Translations under genes and position numbers: made by a program
Notes under the pieces: model-generated
The model's input: the letters and a program-made list of their open reading frames with translations, nothing else
The model's database searches: none
Told to the model about the DNA's origin: nothing
Source of the DNA: Bacteroidales bacterium UBA2861
Lineage (GTDB): Bacteria; Bacteroidota; Bacteroidia; Bacteroidales; UBA932
Length of the DNA: 54,630 nucleotides
Direction of reading: 5' to 3'
NCBI GenBank assembly: GCA_002350615.1
Contig: DEFD01000014.1
Span: 1 to 54,630 of the forward strand
In this document: positions 1 through 8,260 of the stretch, one piece after another
Layout: every line of letters starts with the position of its first letter
How positions within the stretch are numbered: the first letter of the stretch is position 1

Positions 1-12
1 CAAGATTTTATG

Positions 13-20
13 TACATTTG
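13..20 (+). promoter_or_regulatory. Bacteroidota -7 promoter element
   Basis: TACATTTG fits the TANNTTTG -7 consensus of the Bacteroidota housekeeping sigma factor. The -33 region lies outside the window. The element ends only three bases before the ATG at 24, so transcripts should start at or almost at the start codon. Confidence 0.55.
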
Positions 21-23
21 TAT

Positions 24-3000
24 ATGTTCAAAAATCGCGTCATAATAGCACTCGTAACATTTCTCGCTGCTGTGGGCTGTGCAAGGCAGTCGGGCGAAAC
101 CGCATCGCTTCGCATCGTTCGCACAGACGGCACGGTCCAGGAGAAAATCGTAAACTTCACGTTTCGCAAAGGCTGCCTTGAATTCGTCTTTCCGAAAGCT
201 TCGATAGAAGGAGTGGATACCCTGTATATAATACCCGAAATGACGAAGGCGGCAGCCGGCACGGACGGCTATTACGTGAATTCGGAAGGCATCGTCACCC
301 GGATGCTAGAAGGCCGTGAGGGAAGATATTCCCTGAGGCATCGCCATCCTATGCCGATTGCGGGATGCGTAAAAGGAGGCAGGGCATGGATGGAGTTTTT
401 CCCTAATTACCGCTTCGACAGCCATATAAGCATAATCTGCAAAGACGGTGAGTACAAGCAGCTTTTCGCGCTTACTCCTTTCGACCACAAAGCCTACGAC
501 GGAGATTATGTGCTGCGTTTCTATCCCCTCGAAGGCAAGGAAGCTACCTATGCCGGAATAGGGCGTTTGTATCGCAGTATCAGACTCTCCCAGGGCGGCC
601 TCAAACCGCTCAAGGAAAAGGTGAAGAACCGTCCATTGCTGAGGTATGCGGTGGATTATCCCGAAATCCGCATTCGTCAGGGCTGGAAACCGGTTCCCTG
701 CCAGGTCGAACATCAGACCTTGGAAAACGAACCGCCTATGAGGGTTGCTGTCACTTTCGACAAGGTTTGTGAGATAATAGATTCTCTCAAGGCGCAGGGC
801 GTCCCTGGCGCTCAGCTGACGCTTGTGGGATGGAATATCCGCGGACACGACGGCCGTTTTCCGACCATATTCCCTCCGGAGCCGGCTCTTGGCGGGGAAG
901 AGGGGCTTAAGCACCTCATCGCCTATGCCCAGGAAAAAGGCTTCCAGATAGTTCCCCATATCTGCACCGGGGACAGCTATGAGATTTCTGAAGATTTTGA
1001 TATCAACGACGTGGCGTTGCTTCCGAACGGCAAGCGCTATTCCCAGTTCAGCTACGGCGGAGGCCGGATGTTCGAGCTTTGCTATGAGCAGGCCTACAAG
1101 AAATATGCGGTTCCCTACTGCGATTCGCTCGCGAAACTTGGTTTCCGCGGTGTGGCCTACAACGACGTTTATTCCATAGTGGCTCCCCATGCCTGCACCG
1201 ATCCCAATCACTACAACAATCCTTCGCAGGCTGCAGAGTGGGCTCGGAAGACGCTCAGGGTAATGAAAGACAAGCTCGGAGGCGTTGCTTCTGAAGGCGG
1301 GTACGATCATCTCTCCGGAGACCTCGATTTTGCACTTTATATTTCGATGCTCGGCCCCCGAACCATCCGTTTCGAAAAGCTTCGCGACGCGCAGGTGCCC
1401 CTCTGGCAGATAGTCTATAACGGGTACATCTACTCCTGCCCGTTCTCACGCTCTGTCAATTATACCATAAAGGAGCCGGAGTGGGCTATGAAGATGCAGG
1501 AATACGGAGGCCATCCCACTTTCTACTTCTATTCAGCCCACAGGGATGACGACAAGAACTGGATAGGCACCCCGACATGCGACCTGCTTGCCTCCGACGG
1601 CCGCGACATTCACAATTCAGCTGTGGCAATCCGTAAGGGATGGGACTACATGAAGGAATACGGATACCTTCAGTACGAGACCATGGAAGATCATTGCGAG
1701 CTGGCTCCCGGAGTCTTCAAAACCACCTACGGCGACGGCAGCGTAATCATCTGCAATTATGGTGACGATCCTTATATTTGCCCTGATGGTAGCATTGTGG
1801 GGTCGAAGGACTGGAAGATATTCAAGGGCCCGAAGCGCGGAGGGGAAACTGCCGGTTTCTCGGATTCGGCCAACTCCAAGGTAAGGCTGTCGGTGAAAGA
1901 TACAATGCTTTCCGCTCTTTCCGACACGATGTGGGTGAATCTTGACAGGGGAGAGAGAGTCGTGCTCAGCGGCCCTGTTCTCCCGGCCCCGAAAGGACGC
2001 TTTCGCATGAACGGCTGGCAGGTGTTCAAAGATGACGACAATCGTTTTCTGTTCGGCCGGGAGCGCTTCAAGGACGGTGAATACATGGTGGCCTGGAGGA
2101 TATGCGGAGGTGTCAAGGTGCTTCAGGAAGCGGCCAAACTGCCAAAAGGATATAGTAAAAAGCCGGTTTACGGGCGTATAACCATGCGTCACGACCGCAA
2201 TGTCCGCTTCTATTATGCATTTGAGCAGCTCAGCCATTTTGACGCTTCCGGATGGGATAGTTTCTCGGGTGTAATGGATGCGAGTATCGTGAAACACAGT
2301 GGCCGCGAAGGCAGGAAAGGTGCCTGGCTGGCTTCATTTTCCGGGAAAGGTCCTGAAGGGGAACCGTTCAAGAATGTCCTGAAGCCTTTTAAACCACGTC
2401 TCGTAGCTACAATCCCTCAGCGGGAGTCTTCTGATTATTCTTGTCAGGGGCTTGCCATTCATGGTGATACGGCCATAATAATCCGGGACAAGGGCTGGTG
2501 CGAGATTTACGACCTCAAGGCCGGCCACGATATTTCCTTTTATAAACTGGAAGGAAACGATTCTCATTGCAACAATGCGGTTTTCGGCGTTGAGCACGGT
2601 TCTGTATTCCCGCTTTTATACATCTCGGAAGACGGAGGCGGTCATGCCTGCCTGGTAACGGACATAGGACTGGAGTCTTCGCGGATAGTCCAACGCATTT
2701 ATTATGATACTGACGGGCGGGATTACCCAGGGCCTTTCGACTGGATGGTGGACCGTGAAAACGGCTTCCTCTATACCTATGGAGGCTCCCGTTGGAAAGA
2801 CAGGTGGGTGAAACGTTTCCCATTGCCCGGGGCCGGAGTGCCCGTGGTTCATCTGAAACCCGAGGACGCGCTGTGGACAATGTATTACGATGAGGTTGGC
2901 ATCGGCCAGGGCGGGTTCGTGAAGGACGGTCGCATATACCTCACTGCAGGATATCCTCCCTATTATTGTAAACTGCACGTCTATGATGAGAAGTCCGGAC

Positions 3001-3137
3001 GCCAACTGCTATGCCAGGACCTGCGCGAACTGCGTTTCGAACCGGAAGGGATAGATTGGCGCGACGATGCCCTTTATCTGGTATTCTGGGGTGGGAAAAA
3101 AGAGGGCGCCAGAGTCTACAGCATGTCGCAAGAGTAG
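24..3137 (+). CDS. exported lipoprotein with TIM-barrel glycosidase-like domain
   Basis: The 1037-residue product starts with a lipoprotein signal peptide (hydrophobic stretch ending in AVGC), so it should sit in the outer membrane or periplasm. Residues about 25-230 look like a beta-rich N-terminal domain. Residues about 240-560 read as a (beta/alpha)8 barrel: AVTFDKVCEIIDSLKAQGV, TLVGWNIRGHDGRFP, FQIVPHICTGDSY and GFRGVAYNDVYS are typical strand-end segments, and the pattern resembles DUF5696/GH101-like putative glycosidases. The C-terminal 250 residues have repeated short beta units suggestive of a propeller. Candidate acidic residues lie around GHDGR, YNDVY and GGYDHLSGDLD. The ATG at 24 is chosen over an upstream TTG because it gives a clean signal peptide. 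Family assignment is tentative and the substrate unknown. It stands alone between its own promoter and the next one. Confidence 0.75.
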   Translation: MFKNRVIIALVTFLAAVGCARQSGETASLRIVRTDGTVQEKIVNFTFRKGCLEFVFPKASIEGVDTLYIIPEMTKAAAGTDGYYVNSEGIVTRMLEGREGRYSLRHRHPMPIAGCVKGGRAWMEFFPNYRFDSHISIICKDGEYKQLFALTPFDHKAYDGDYVLRFYPLEGKEATYAGIGRLYRSIRLSQGGLKPLKEKVKNRPLLRYAVDYPEIRIRQGWKPVPCQVEHQTLENEPPMRVAVTFDKVCEIIDSLKAQGVPGAQLTLVGWNIRGHDGRFPTIFPPEPALGGEEGLKHLIAYAQEKGFQIVPHICTGDSYEISEDFDINDVALLPNGKRYSQFSYGGGRMFELCYEQAYKKYAVPYCDSLAKLGFRGVAYNDVYSIVAPHACTDPNHYNNPSQAAEWARKTLRVMKDKLGGVASEGGYDHLSGDLDFALYISMLGPRTIRFEKLRDAQVPLWQIVYNGYIYSCPFSRSVNYTIKEPEWAMKMQEYGGHPTFYFYSAHRDDDKNWIGTPTCDLLASDGRDIHNSAVAIRKGWDYMKEYGYLQYETMEDHCELAPGVFKTTYGDGSVIICNYGDDPYICPDGSIVGSKDWKIFKGPKRGGETAGFSDSANSKVRLSVKDTMLSALSDTMWVNLDRGERVVLSGPVLPAPKGRFRMNGWQVFKDDDNRFLFGRERFKDGEYMVAWRICGGVKVLQEAAKLPKGYSKKPVYGRITMRHDRNVRFYYAFEQLSHFDASGWDSFSGVMDASIVKHSGREGRKGAWLASFSGKGPEGEPFKNVLKPFKPRLVATIPQRESSDYSCQGLAIHGDTAIIIRDKGWCEIYDLKAGHDISFYKLEGNDSHCNNAVFGVEHGSVFPLLYISEDGGGHACLVTDIGLESSRIVQRIYYDTDGRDYPGPFDWMVDRENGFLYTYGGSRWKDRWVKRFPLPGAGVPVVHLKPEDALWTMYYDEVGIGQGGFVKDGRIYLTAGYPPYYCKLHVYDEKSGRQLLCQDLRELRFEPEGIDWRDDALYLVFWGGKKEGARVYSMSQE

Positions 3138-3161
3138 CAGAAGGGGCCCTTTGGGCTGATT

Positions 3162-3192
3162 TTTGTTTTTGTCCGCATATTGACTACCTTTG
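3162..3192 (+). promoter_or_regulatory. Bacteroidota promoter (-33 TTTG, -7 TACCTTTG)
   Basis: TTTG at 3162-3165 and TACCTTTG at 3185-3192 are separated by exactly 19 bases, a textbook match to the Bacteroidota -33/-7 promoter. The -7 box ends seven bases before the ATG at 3200, so the mRNA would have almost no leader. A short GCCC-TTT-GGGC hairpin followed by T-rich sequence just upstream (about 3148-3171) may end transcription of the preceding gene. Confidence 0.75.
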
Positions 3193-3199
3193 TGAAGAT

Positions 3200-4066
3200 A
3201 TGTGGATTTGGATGACACTTGCGTCGGCGCTTTTTCTCGGCGCTTATGATGTGGCCAAGAAAAAGGCGATAGAGAAGAATGACATCTATCACATTCTGCT
3301 CGTTGCCACGGCGCTGAGCGCGCTTTTCCTGAGTCCCTTCCTGAGTGCCGGTTCGCTGCAGGACCATGCAGCCCTCATTTTCAAATCCGCCCTCGTGTGC
3401 ACCTCCTGGGTTTGCGGCATGGTAGCCCTGAAACTCCTGCCCATCACCATGGTGAGCAGTTTCAAGGCCTCCCGGCCGATGTTCGTGGTGCTGTTTTCTA
3501 TGATTCTCTACGGCGAGCGGCTGACCCTTTTCCAATGGGCCGGTGTTCTGGTGATACTTACATCGCTTTACCTGCTCAGCCTTTCCGGCGCAAAGGAGGG
3601 AATCCATTTCGTGAAGAACAAAGGCGTCTGGGCCATGTTCGGAGCCATCCTCTCCGGCGTTGCGAGCGCGCTTTTCGACAAGCAGATCCTTGCAGGCTAC
3701 GGGATGGAACCCCTTTTCGTGCAGAGCTGGACCAATGTCTATATCGCCCTTTGGCTGGTGCTGATAATCGCCGTCCGCGCATTCCTCCGCCGCCGGGCTC
3801 AGGCCCCTGCCGTCCCCGCTTTCCGCTGGGACTGGACGCTGCTGGCCATCGCCATCCTGATTACCGCCGCCGACATGCTGTATTTCTTCGCCCTCAAGGA
3901 CGAAGGTGCGCTGCTCAGCGTGGTTTCGCTTCTGCGCCGCAGCTCCACCATCGTGACATTCGTGCTGGGCGCCCTGATCTTCAGGGAAAGGCGCATCGGT
4001 GCCAAGGCGGCCGTGCTGGCCCTGATGCTGTGCGGCGTGGTGCTTCTTGCTTTGAGTTCATTATAA
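3200..4066 (+). CDS. EamA/DMT-superfamily membrane permease
   Basis: This 288-residue protein is almost entirely made of hydrophobic segments, about ten in number, arranged as two similar halves as in EamA drug/metabolite transporters of the inner membrane. Typical features are the N-terminal MWIWMTLASALFLGAYDV segment, the FKASRPMFVVLFSMILYGERL segment at the end of the first half, and the matching LLRRSSTIVTFVLGALIFRER segment at the end of the second. The substrate cannot be read from the sequence. A longer reading frame runs upstream into the preceding gene, but the promoter at 3162-3192 would be inside it, so the ATG at 3200 is preferred. The SGNH esterase follows 13 bases downstream and is probably cotranscribed. 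Confidence 0.85.
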   Translation: MWIWMTLASALFLGAYDVAKKKAIEKNDIYHILLVATALSALFLSPFLSAGSLQDHAALIFKSALVCTSWVCGMVALKLLPITMVSSFKASRPMFVVLFSMILYGERLTLFQWAGVLVILTSLYLLSLSGAKEGIHFVKNKGVWAMFGAILSGVASALFDKQILAGYGMEPLFVQSWTNVYIALWLVLIIAVRAFLRRRAQAPAVPAFRWDWTLLAIAILITAADMLYFFALKDEGALLSVVSLLRRSSTIVTFVLGALIFRERRIGAKAAVLALMLCGVVLLALSSL

Positions 4067-4079
4067 TTATTAACGCTAT

Positions 4080-5150
4080 ATGAAAAAATCGATCTTGTTT
4101 ATTGCAGCCCTGCTTTGCAGCTATGCGGTTTTCGCGGTGGAATACTCCTACAAAGAGGCCACCGAACTCACAATTACGGGCAAGGCTTTCGAATCCTCCC
4201 TTCCTTACGAACGTATGGACTTCGACCGCTGGGGCGGTTGGGTTGATAAAGACATCAACCTTCTCAAGCAGTCCACCGGAATCATGGTTTCTTTCAAGAC
4301 GGATTCCCCTTCGATAGCTGTGAAGGCATCTTTCTACAAACCCAACAGGTCCAATACATCCGGCTATGCGAACCGCGGTTTCGACCTTTATATAAAGAAG
4401 GGCGGCAAATGGCTCTGGGCCGGTGCCCGCAGCGCCAACAGCGGAGCTCCCGATTTTACAGCCGTGATAGTGAGGGATATGAACGAGGACCTCAAGGAAT
4501 GCCTTCTCTATCTGCCTACGACGGGATTCCTGACTTCCGTCCAGGTGGGCGTGGAAGAGGGTTGTAAGCTCGAGGCGGGAGAACAGCCTTTCCGTCATAA
4601 GATTATCCTGCACGGCTCGAGCTTCATGCATGGAATCAGCACCACGAGGGCTGCGGCAAGCGTTCCCTGCTACCTTTCCAGAATGACCGGCCTGATGTTC
4701 TGCAATCTCGGTGTTTCCGGCGACTGTACCATGCAGCCCCAGTTCGCAAACGCCCTCAAGGATGCGGAGTGCGAAGCTTTCGTTTTCGATTCATTCTCCA
4801 ATCCTTCGGCTGAAGTGATCGAAGAGAGGCTGTTTCCCTTCATCGAGACCATCCAGAAAGGACATCCCGGCGTGCCCCTCATCTTTATGAGCAGCATCTG
4901 GAGGGAAAACCGCAACTTCAACAACGCAGTAGAGGAGAAGGAAGCCGCAAAGGCGAAGATGGCCGAAAAGATGATGGCGAAGGCGGTGAAGAAATATAAA
5001 GATGTGTATTTCATCCCGTCCAACGCTTCCACCGACGACCATGAGACCACCTGCGACGGCACCCATCCCGGCGACCTCGGCTACTATCTCTGGGCCCAGA
5101 GCGTGAAAGACCCCATCCTGGAGATTCTCGCCAAATACGGAATTAAATAA
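4080..5150 (+). CDS. secreted SGNH/GDSL hydrolase with GxDLY domain
   Basis: A signal peptide of about 20 residues is followed by an N-terminal beta domain carrying the GFDLY signature (GxDLY domain) and a C-terminal SGNH hydrolase domain of the GDSL_3 type. The nucleophile serine is in HGSSF near residue 180. The oxyanion glycine and asparagine are probably in NLGVSGD and FDSFSNPS, and the Asp-His pair is in CDGTHPGDLGYY near residue 328. Related Bacteroidota proteins are predicted carbohydrate esterases acting in the periplasm or at the surface. The window holds a second clear member at 46090-47205 and a more distant one at 28959-30104. It lies 13 bases behind the permease gene. The substrate is unknown; 356 residues is normal for this architecture. 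Confidence 0.85.
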   Translation: MKKSILFIAALLCSYAVFAVEYSYKEATELTITGKAFESSLPYERMDFDRWGGWVDKDINLLKQSTGIMVSFKTDSPSIAVKASFYKPNRSNTSGYANRGFDLYIKKGGKWLWAGARSANSGAPDFTAVIVRDMNEDLKECLLYLPTTGFLTSVQVGVEEGCKLEAGEQPFRHKIILHGSSFMHGISTTRAAASVPCYLSRMTGLMFCNLGVSGDCTMQPQFANALKDAECEAFVFDSFSNPSAEVIEERLFPFIETIQKGHPGVPLIFMSSIWRENRNFNNAVEEKEAAKAKMAEKMMAKAVKKYKDVYFIPSNASTDDHETTCDGTHPGDLGYYLWAQSVKDPILEILAKYGIK

Positions 5151-5163
5151 GCTGCCCCTCAGC

Positions 5164-5232
5164 TTCGCTCCGCCCACGGTTCCCTCGCGGTCCCGCTCCC
5201 AAGGTTTCGCTCCACGGATTTGCTTCGCGGTC
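5164..5232. repeat. two degenerate tandem units, ~42-bp period
   Basis: TTCGCTCC at 5164-5171 and TCGCGGTC at 5185-5192 recur in the same order at 5206-5213 and 5225-5232. The units are imperfect and GC-rich, lie just after the SGNH hydrolase stop and abut the 108-bp hairpin element. No coding potential is seen. Confidence 0.4.
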
Positions 5233-5340
5233 GGTGGAGGCTAAACCTCTGGCAGTCAGTACTTTGCTGAAACACGATTCCTGCTAACCCGGGAATCGTG
5301 TTTTAGCAATATGCAGATATACAGTACTTTATGCTCCACC
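5233..5340. repeat. 108-bp hairpin element, copy A
   Basis: The ends are near-perfect inverted repeats (GGTGGAGGCTAAA at 5233-5245, TTTATGCTCCACC at 5328-5340). Inside is a 16-bp hairpin (5266-5281 with 5292-5307) with one G.U pair. Copies B (8150-8257) and C (30389-30496) have exactly the same length and layout. All lie at gene 3' ends. It may act as a terminator or mRNA-end structure, or be a non-autonomous mobile element of MITE or REP type. Confidence 0.7.
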
Positions 5341-5410
5341 ACGAGGTGAAAACAGGTCGGCGACATCAGTCCCGATGACAATATCTGAATCGGAATTGTT
5401 AAAAAAGTCT

Positions 5411-5437
5411 TATATTTGCATTTCGGGCACGCGCCCG
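5411..5437 (+). promoter_or_regulatory. -7 promoter element and small leader hairpin
   Basis: TATATTTG at 5411-5418 matches the TANNTTTG consensus. No good -33 box is visible at the usual spacing. The leader then contains a small hairpin, CGGGC-ACGC-GCCCG, at 5424-5437. A nearly identical hairpin, CGGGC-CTTT-GCCCG, abuts the ATG at 46090. The leader to the fimbrillin-like gene would be about 50 bases. Confidence 0.55.
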
Positions 5438-5475
5438 ATAATTTTAAAGCGATGGCAATTAGTAGTTCTCAAATC

Positions 5476-7947
5476 ATGAAATGTTTTAAAATTTCTGTTT
5501 GGTGGTGGGTATTTGCCTTACTTGCAATACCTTCCTGCAGTGAAGAACTTCCCGTCAATCCGTCAGGAAGTCAGAATCTCATCAAAAAGACCATCCGGGT
5601 TTCCGGAGACCCGCAGTTGCGTTCTGCTCTTCAGGAAGACGGCAGCAGCGTCAGCTGGGCGGCCGACGACGCAATTACGGTCTTTGCCAACGGCACCAAC
5701 TATCAGTTTACCGCCACAGGGGCTGGCTCTTCGGTGGAATTCGAAGGCAGCATAGGCTCTGAAGATGAAGACGCGGCTCAAAGCGGCAATGGCTACTGGG
5801 CGCTTTATCCTTATAATGCAACAACCTCCACGAATACCTCAATGGATGCCAAGACCTTTTATCCCGCCATCAACGGATCGGTCATCACGCTCCAGTTCCA
5901 GCACGAGCAAAAAGGATATCCCGGCACTTTCGATCCTGTTGCAAATGTGACTATAGGGCACTCTGCGGATGGGACGGATTTCTATATGAAGAACCTTTGC
6001 GGCCTTCTCTCCATCAATATTGCTTCTTCTGATATCAGCAAGATCGTCCTCATGGGCTATAACGGGAACGAGAAGATTGGAGGACTGATCCGTATAAGCG
6101 CAGCAGACGATGGCACGCCATCCTTCGCCCAGACAGGACTTAAGGGATCGGAGACAAATAAAGCGGGCGTCCTGAACGAATATGCCGCCTGCCGTATATT
6201 TCTCACCCCGGCCAGCGGCGAAACTTTCACGCCCGGTACCTATTATATCTGCGTCCCGGCTTGCACACTGCCAAATGGACTTCGTCTCCGCATTACCAGA
6301 AGCGATGGCAAAATAACTGAAGTATGCAAGAATTCCGAACTCAAGGTCGAACGCTCGGCAATCCGCTCTCTCGGTACGCTGAATTCCGCCAACCTCACAT
6401 GGAACGATGCAATCGTATTGGAACTCAACCGCGCCGAATACGACCTGAACAATGGGAAGGCTCTGCACTGGCCTTTCACCGTCAGCAAAAACTCGTTCAG
6501 TTCCGGAATTGCGTCTCCCAAGGCAGAAACCTATATGGCCCGAGTTCCGCTTACTACGGATGAAGGATATACCTTCTACCTTTGGGGATCGGACGGGGCG
6601 TCTCCGCACGCAACGCAAGGATTCCGTTTCGGCCATAGGAAAGGAGATTACTTCGAGTTCCCCGCAATCAAAGGGAAGAAACTTACAAAGGTCCGGGTAG
6701 GAGCAGGCACGACGGAATCATTCATGGATATCCTGAGCGCGGAAGATTCTGCCCCATACAAAGGCGACGGAACTGTCAACGGCTCTTCCGTGACTGTAGA
6801 AGGACCGCAGGAAATCAATGGACGCTGGAAATACTATGCCTGGACGATAAACGATCCAGCCGCTTTCACTCCATACCGTTTTGCCATTACCAAAAACAGA
6901 AATTCCCAGACCGGATGGACGGGGTGGAACGAACTTGTCCTAATCTACGAAGATGCCTCCGTAGCCGACGGCACCGTTTATTCTGCAAGCACAGGTGAAC
7001 CGGCATACAGCCATGTTTCCGGCACGGACAGCTATAAGAACATAAACGTTACATTCAAAGGCAGCTTCGAATACTCGGGCAGCTATGCCTATACCGCCGG
7101 TTTTGAATGGAGGATTGAGGGTGAAGAAAGCTGGAACAGCGTGGAGGCAAGCATCGAAGACGGATCCGTTTCCGCGAATGCCCCTGTAGTTTGGGATCTG
7201 GATCATTTCTATGAATACCGGGTCTGGGTTCAAGGTGCAAGCGAAAAGGTTTATGGCAAAGTTCATCTCGGCCGCTGGATGGGATTCCATGGTTATATAA
7301 AGTATAATAGCTCGGTCTCTTATAAGTTCTCCGTAAGTTTCCCGCATCTGAGCGAGAATGATGCATCGAAACATCACAGGACGGTTGATTTTACTATGGG
7401 GAACAGGGTATTTACAGCCGGCGCACAACATTTCTTGTGGAGGGATTCGGCCAGCAGTACCAATAACGACCTGTCTTTCAATAATGCAAATACAAATGGA
7501 TTGACTACAGAGGAGAAAAATGCAGGTCTCTATAATAATTATTGTTACGCCTATTTCACCTGTCCTGCCATAAGTAACTATAGGCTGAAATCTTTTTACG
7601 CATTTTACAAAAGTGACAGTGCGCAGTCATGCGACCAGATCTTTACCAAAGTTTTCCGGACAGCCGATATAGCCTCATACCTCGAGAACCCGGATAATAC
7701 CAACAGCATCATCACGAATGTCGAAGCTTCCACAGCTTACGACAGCAGAGATGTAGGATCCGCCAGATATATCGGCAAATCCAATGTTATAGGGATAACT
7801 GAAAGCGCCAGTTTTAATGTCCATGGCCAGGAGACATGCCTTGATTCAAGCATAGAAAACACTTCATACACCTTCTGGTACAGCAATGCGTCTGCCAACA
7901 AAGCGTTGCGGGTTTTCGACTTCCTCATCACTTACGAAGCTGAATGA
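5476..7947 (+). CDS. fimbrillin-like multidomain surface lipoprotein
   Basis: A lipoprotein signal ends in LAIPSC, giving 823 residues from the ATG at 5476; an ATG at 5452 would add eight residues and is less likely because it buries the signal peptide. The first ~320 residues resemble the fimbrillin/Mfa-like domains common in Bacteroidales: a beta-sandwich with SVSWAADDAITVFANG, YWALYPYN and a closing segment ending in RSLGTLN. The remaining ~500 residues are further beta-rich domains that I do not recognise, with many aromatic residues. This suggests a surface structure or an adhesin or carbohydrate-binding role. Its own promoter lies upstream, and the 42-residue protein gene follows 68 bases downstream, the same neighbour relation as at 42559-44656. 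GC is lower than in neighbouring genes. Confidence 0.75.
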   Translation: MKCFKISVWWWVFALLAIPSCSEELPVNPSGSQNLIKKTIRVSGDPQLRSALQEDGSSVSWAADDAITVFANGTNYQFTATGAGSSVEFEGSIGSEDEDAAQSGNGYWALYPYNATTSTNTSMDAKTFYPAINGSVITLQFQHEQKGYPGTFDPVANVTIGHSADGTDFYMKNLCGLLSINIASSDISKIVLMGYNGNEKIGGLIRISAADDGTPSFAQTGLKGSETNKAGVLNEYAACRIFLTPASGETFTPGTYYICVPACTLPNGLRLRITRSDGKITEVCKNSELKVERSAIRSLGTLNSANLTWNDAIVLELNRAEYDLNNGKALHWPFTVSKNSFSSGIASPKAETYMARVPLTTDEGYTFYLWGSDGASPHATQGFRFGHRKGDYFEFPAIKGKKLTKVRVGAGTTESFMDILSAEDSAPYKGDGTVNGSSVTVEGPQEINGRWKYYAWTINDPAAFTPYRFAITKNRNSQTGWTGWNELVLIYEDASVADGTVYSASTGEPAYSHVSGTDSYKNINVTFKGSFEYSGSYAYTAGFEWRIEGEESWNSVEASIEDGSVSANAPVVWDLDHFYEYRVWVQGASEKVYGKVHLGRWMGFHGYIKYNSSVSYKFSVSFPHLSENDASKHHRTVDFTMGNRVFTAGAQHFLWRDSASSTNNDLSFNNANTNGLTTEEKNAGLYNNYCYAYFTCPAISNYRLKSFYAFYKSDSAQSCDQIFTKVFRTADIASYLENPDNTNSIITNVEASTAYDSRDVGSARYIGKSNVIGITESASFNVHGQETCLDSSIENTSYTFWYSNASANKALRVFDFLITYEAE

Positions 7948-8015
7948 CCGTATGCAGATGCAGAAGAACGGCATCCGGCCCATGCCGGAACGATTAATTA
8001 CAAAAGATTGACAAA

Positions 8016-8144
8016 ATGACAAAGAATTACGAATATACGGCTCCGGAATGTGAGCTTACAGATACCGGGATACTCTCAGTCCTTTGCACTTCCCAGGAGG
8101 GCTTCAATAGAGAAGACGAATACGATATGTTCGGGGAGCCATAA
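8016..8144 (+). CDS. small CX11CXS protein, 42 aa
   Basis: This short frame encodes 42 residues without a signal peptide and is acidic in its C-terminal half. It shares with the 47-residue product at 44513-44656 a YxAPEC segment, a second cysteine exactly 11 residues after the first followed by x-Ser, a GI(L/I) pair between the cysteines, and the same last three residues, Gly-Glu-Pro. Both genes directly follow a fimbrillin-like lipoprotein gene. The shared pattern, including identical cysteine spacing, argues that both are real genes. Function unknown; no family assigned. A CGGCAT/ATGCCG hairpin lies between it and the upstream gene (7969-7987). Confidence 0.7.
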   Translation: MTKNYEYTAPECELTDTGILSVLCTSQEGFNREDEYDMFGEP

Positions 8145-8149
8145 TGGAA

Positions 8150-8257
8150 GGTGGAGCTTAAATGATTGATATACACGCACTTGCTGAAACACGATTCCTG
8201 CTAATCCGGGAATCGTGTTTCAGTAAATTGCAGATTTGCAGCACTTTAAGCTCCACC
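8150..8257. repeat. 108-bp hairpin element, copy B
   Basis: The best-preserved copy. The ends are a perfect 13-bp inverted repeat (GGTGGAGCTTAAA at 8150-8162, its complement at 8245-8257), and the inner hairpin is a perfect 15-bp stem (8184-8198 with 8209-8223). It fills the gap between the small protein stop (8144) and the convergent msrA stop (8261) almost exactly, so it could serve as a bidirectional terminator. Confidence 0.75.
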
Positions 8258-8260
8258 GAT

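Noticed and set aside
3011..3199. N-terminal extension of the DMT permease
   Set aside because: It overlaps the previous gene and contains the promoter; membrane topology starts at 3200.
5150..5345. CRISPR-like spacing of repeats
   Set aside because: Only two degenerate units and one hairpin element, with no regular direct repeats or spacers and no cas genes.
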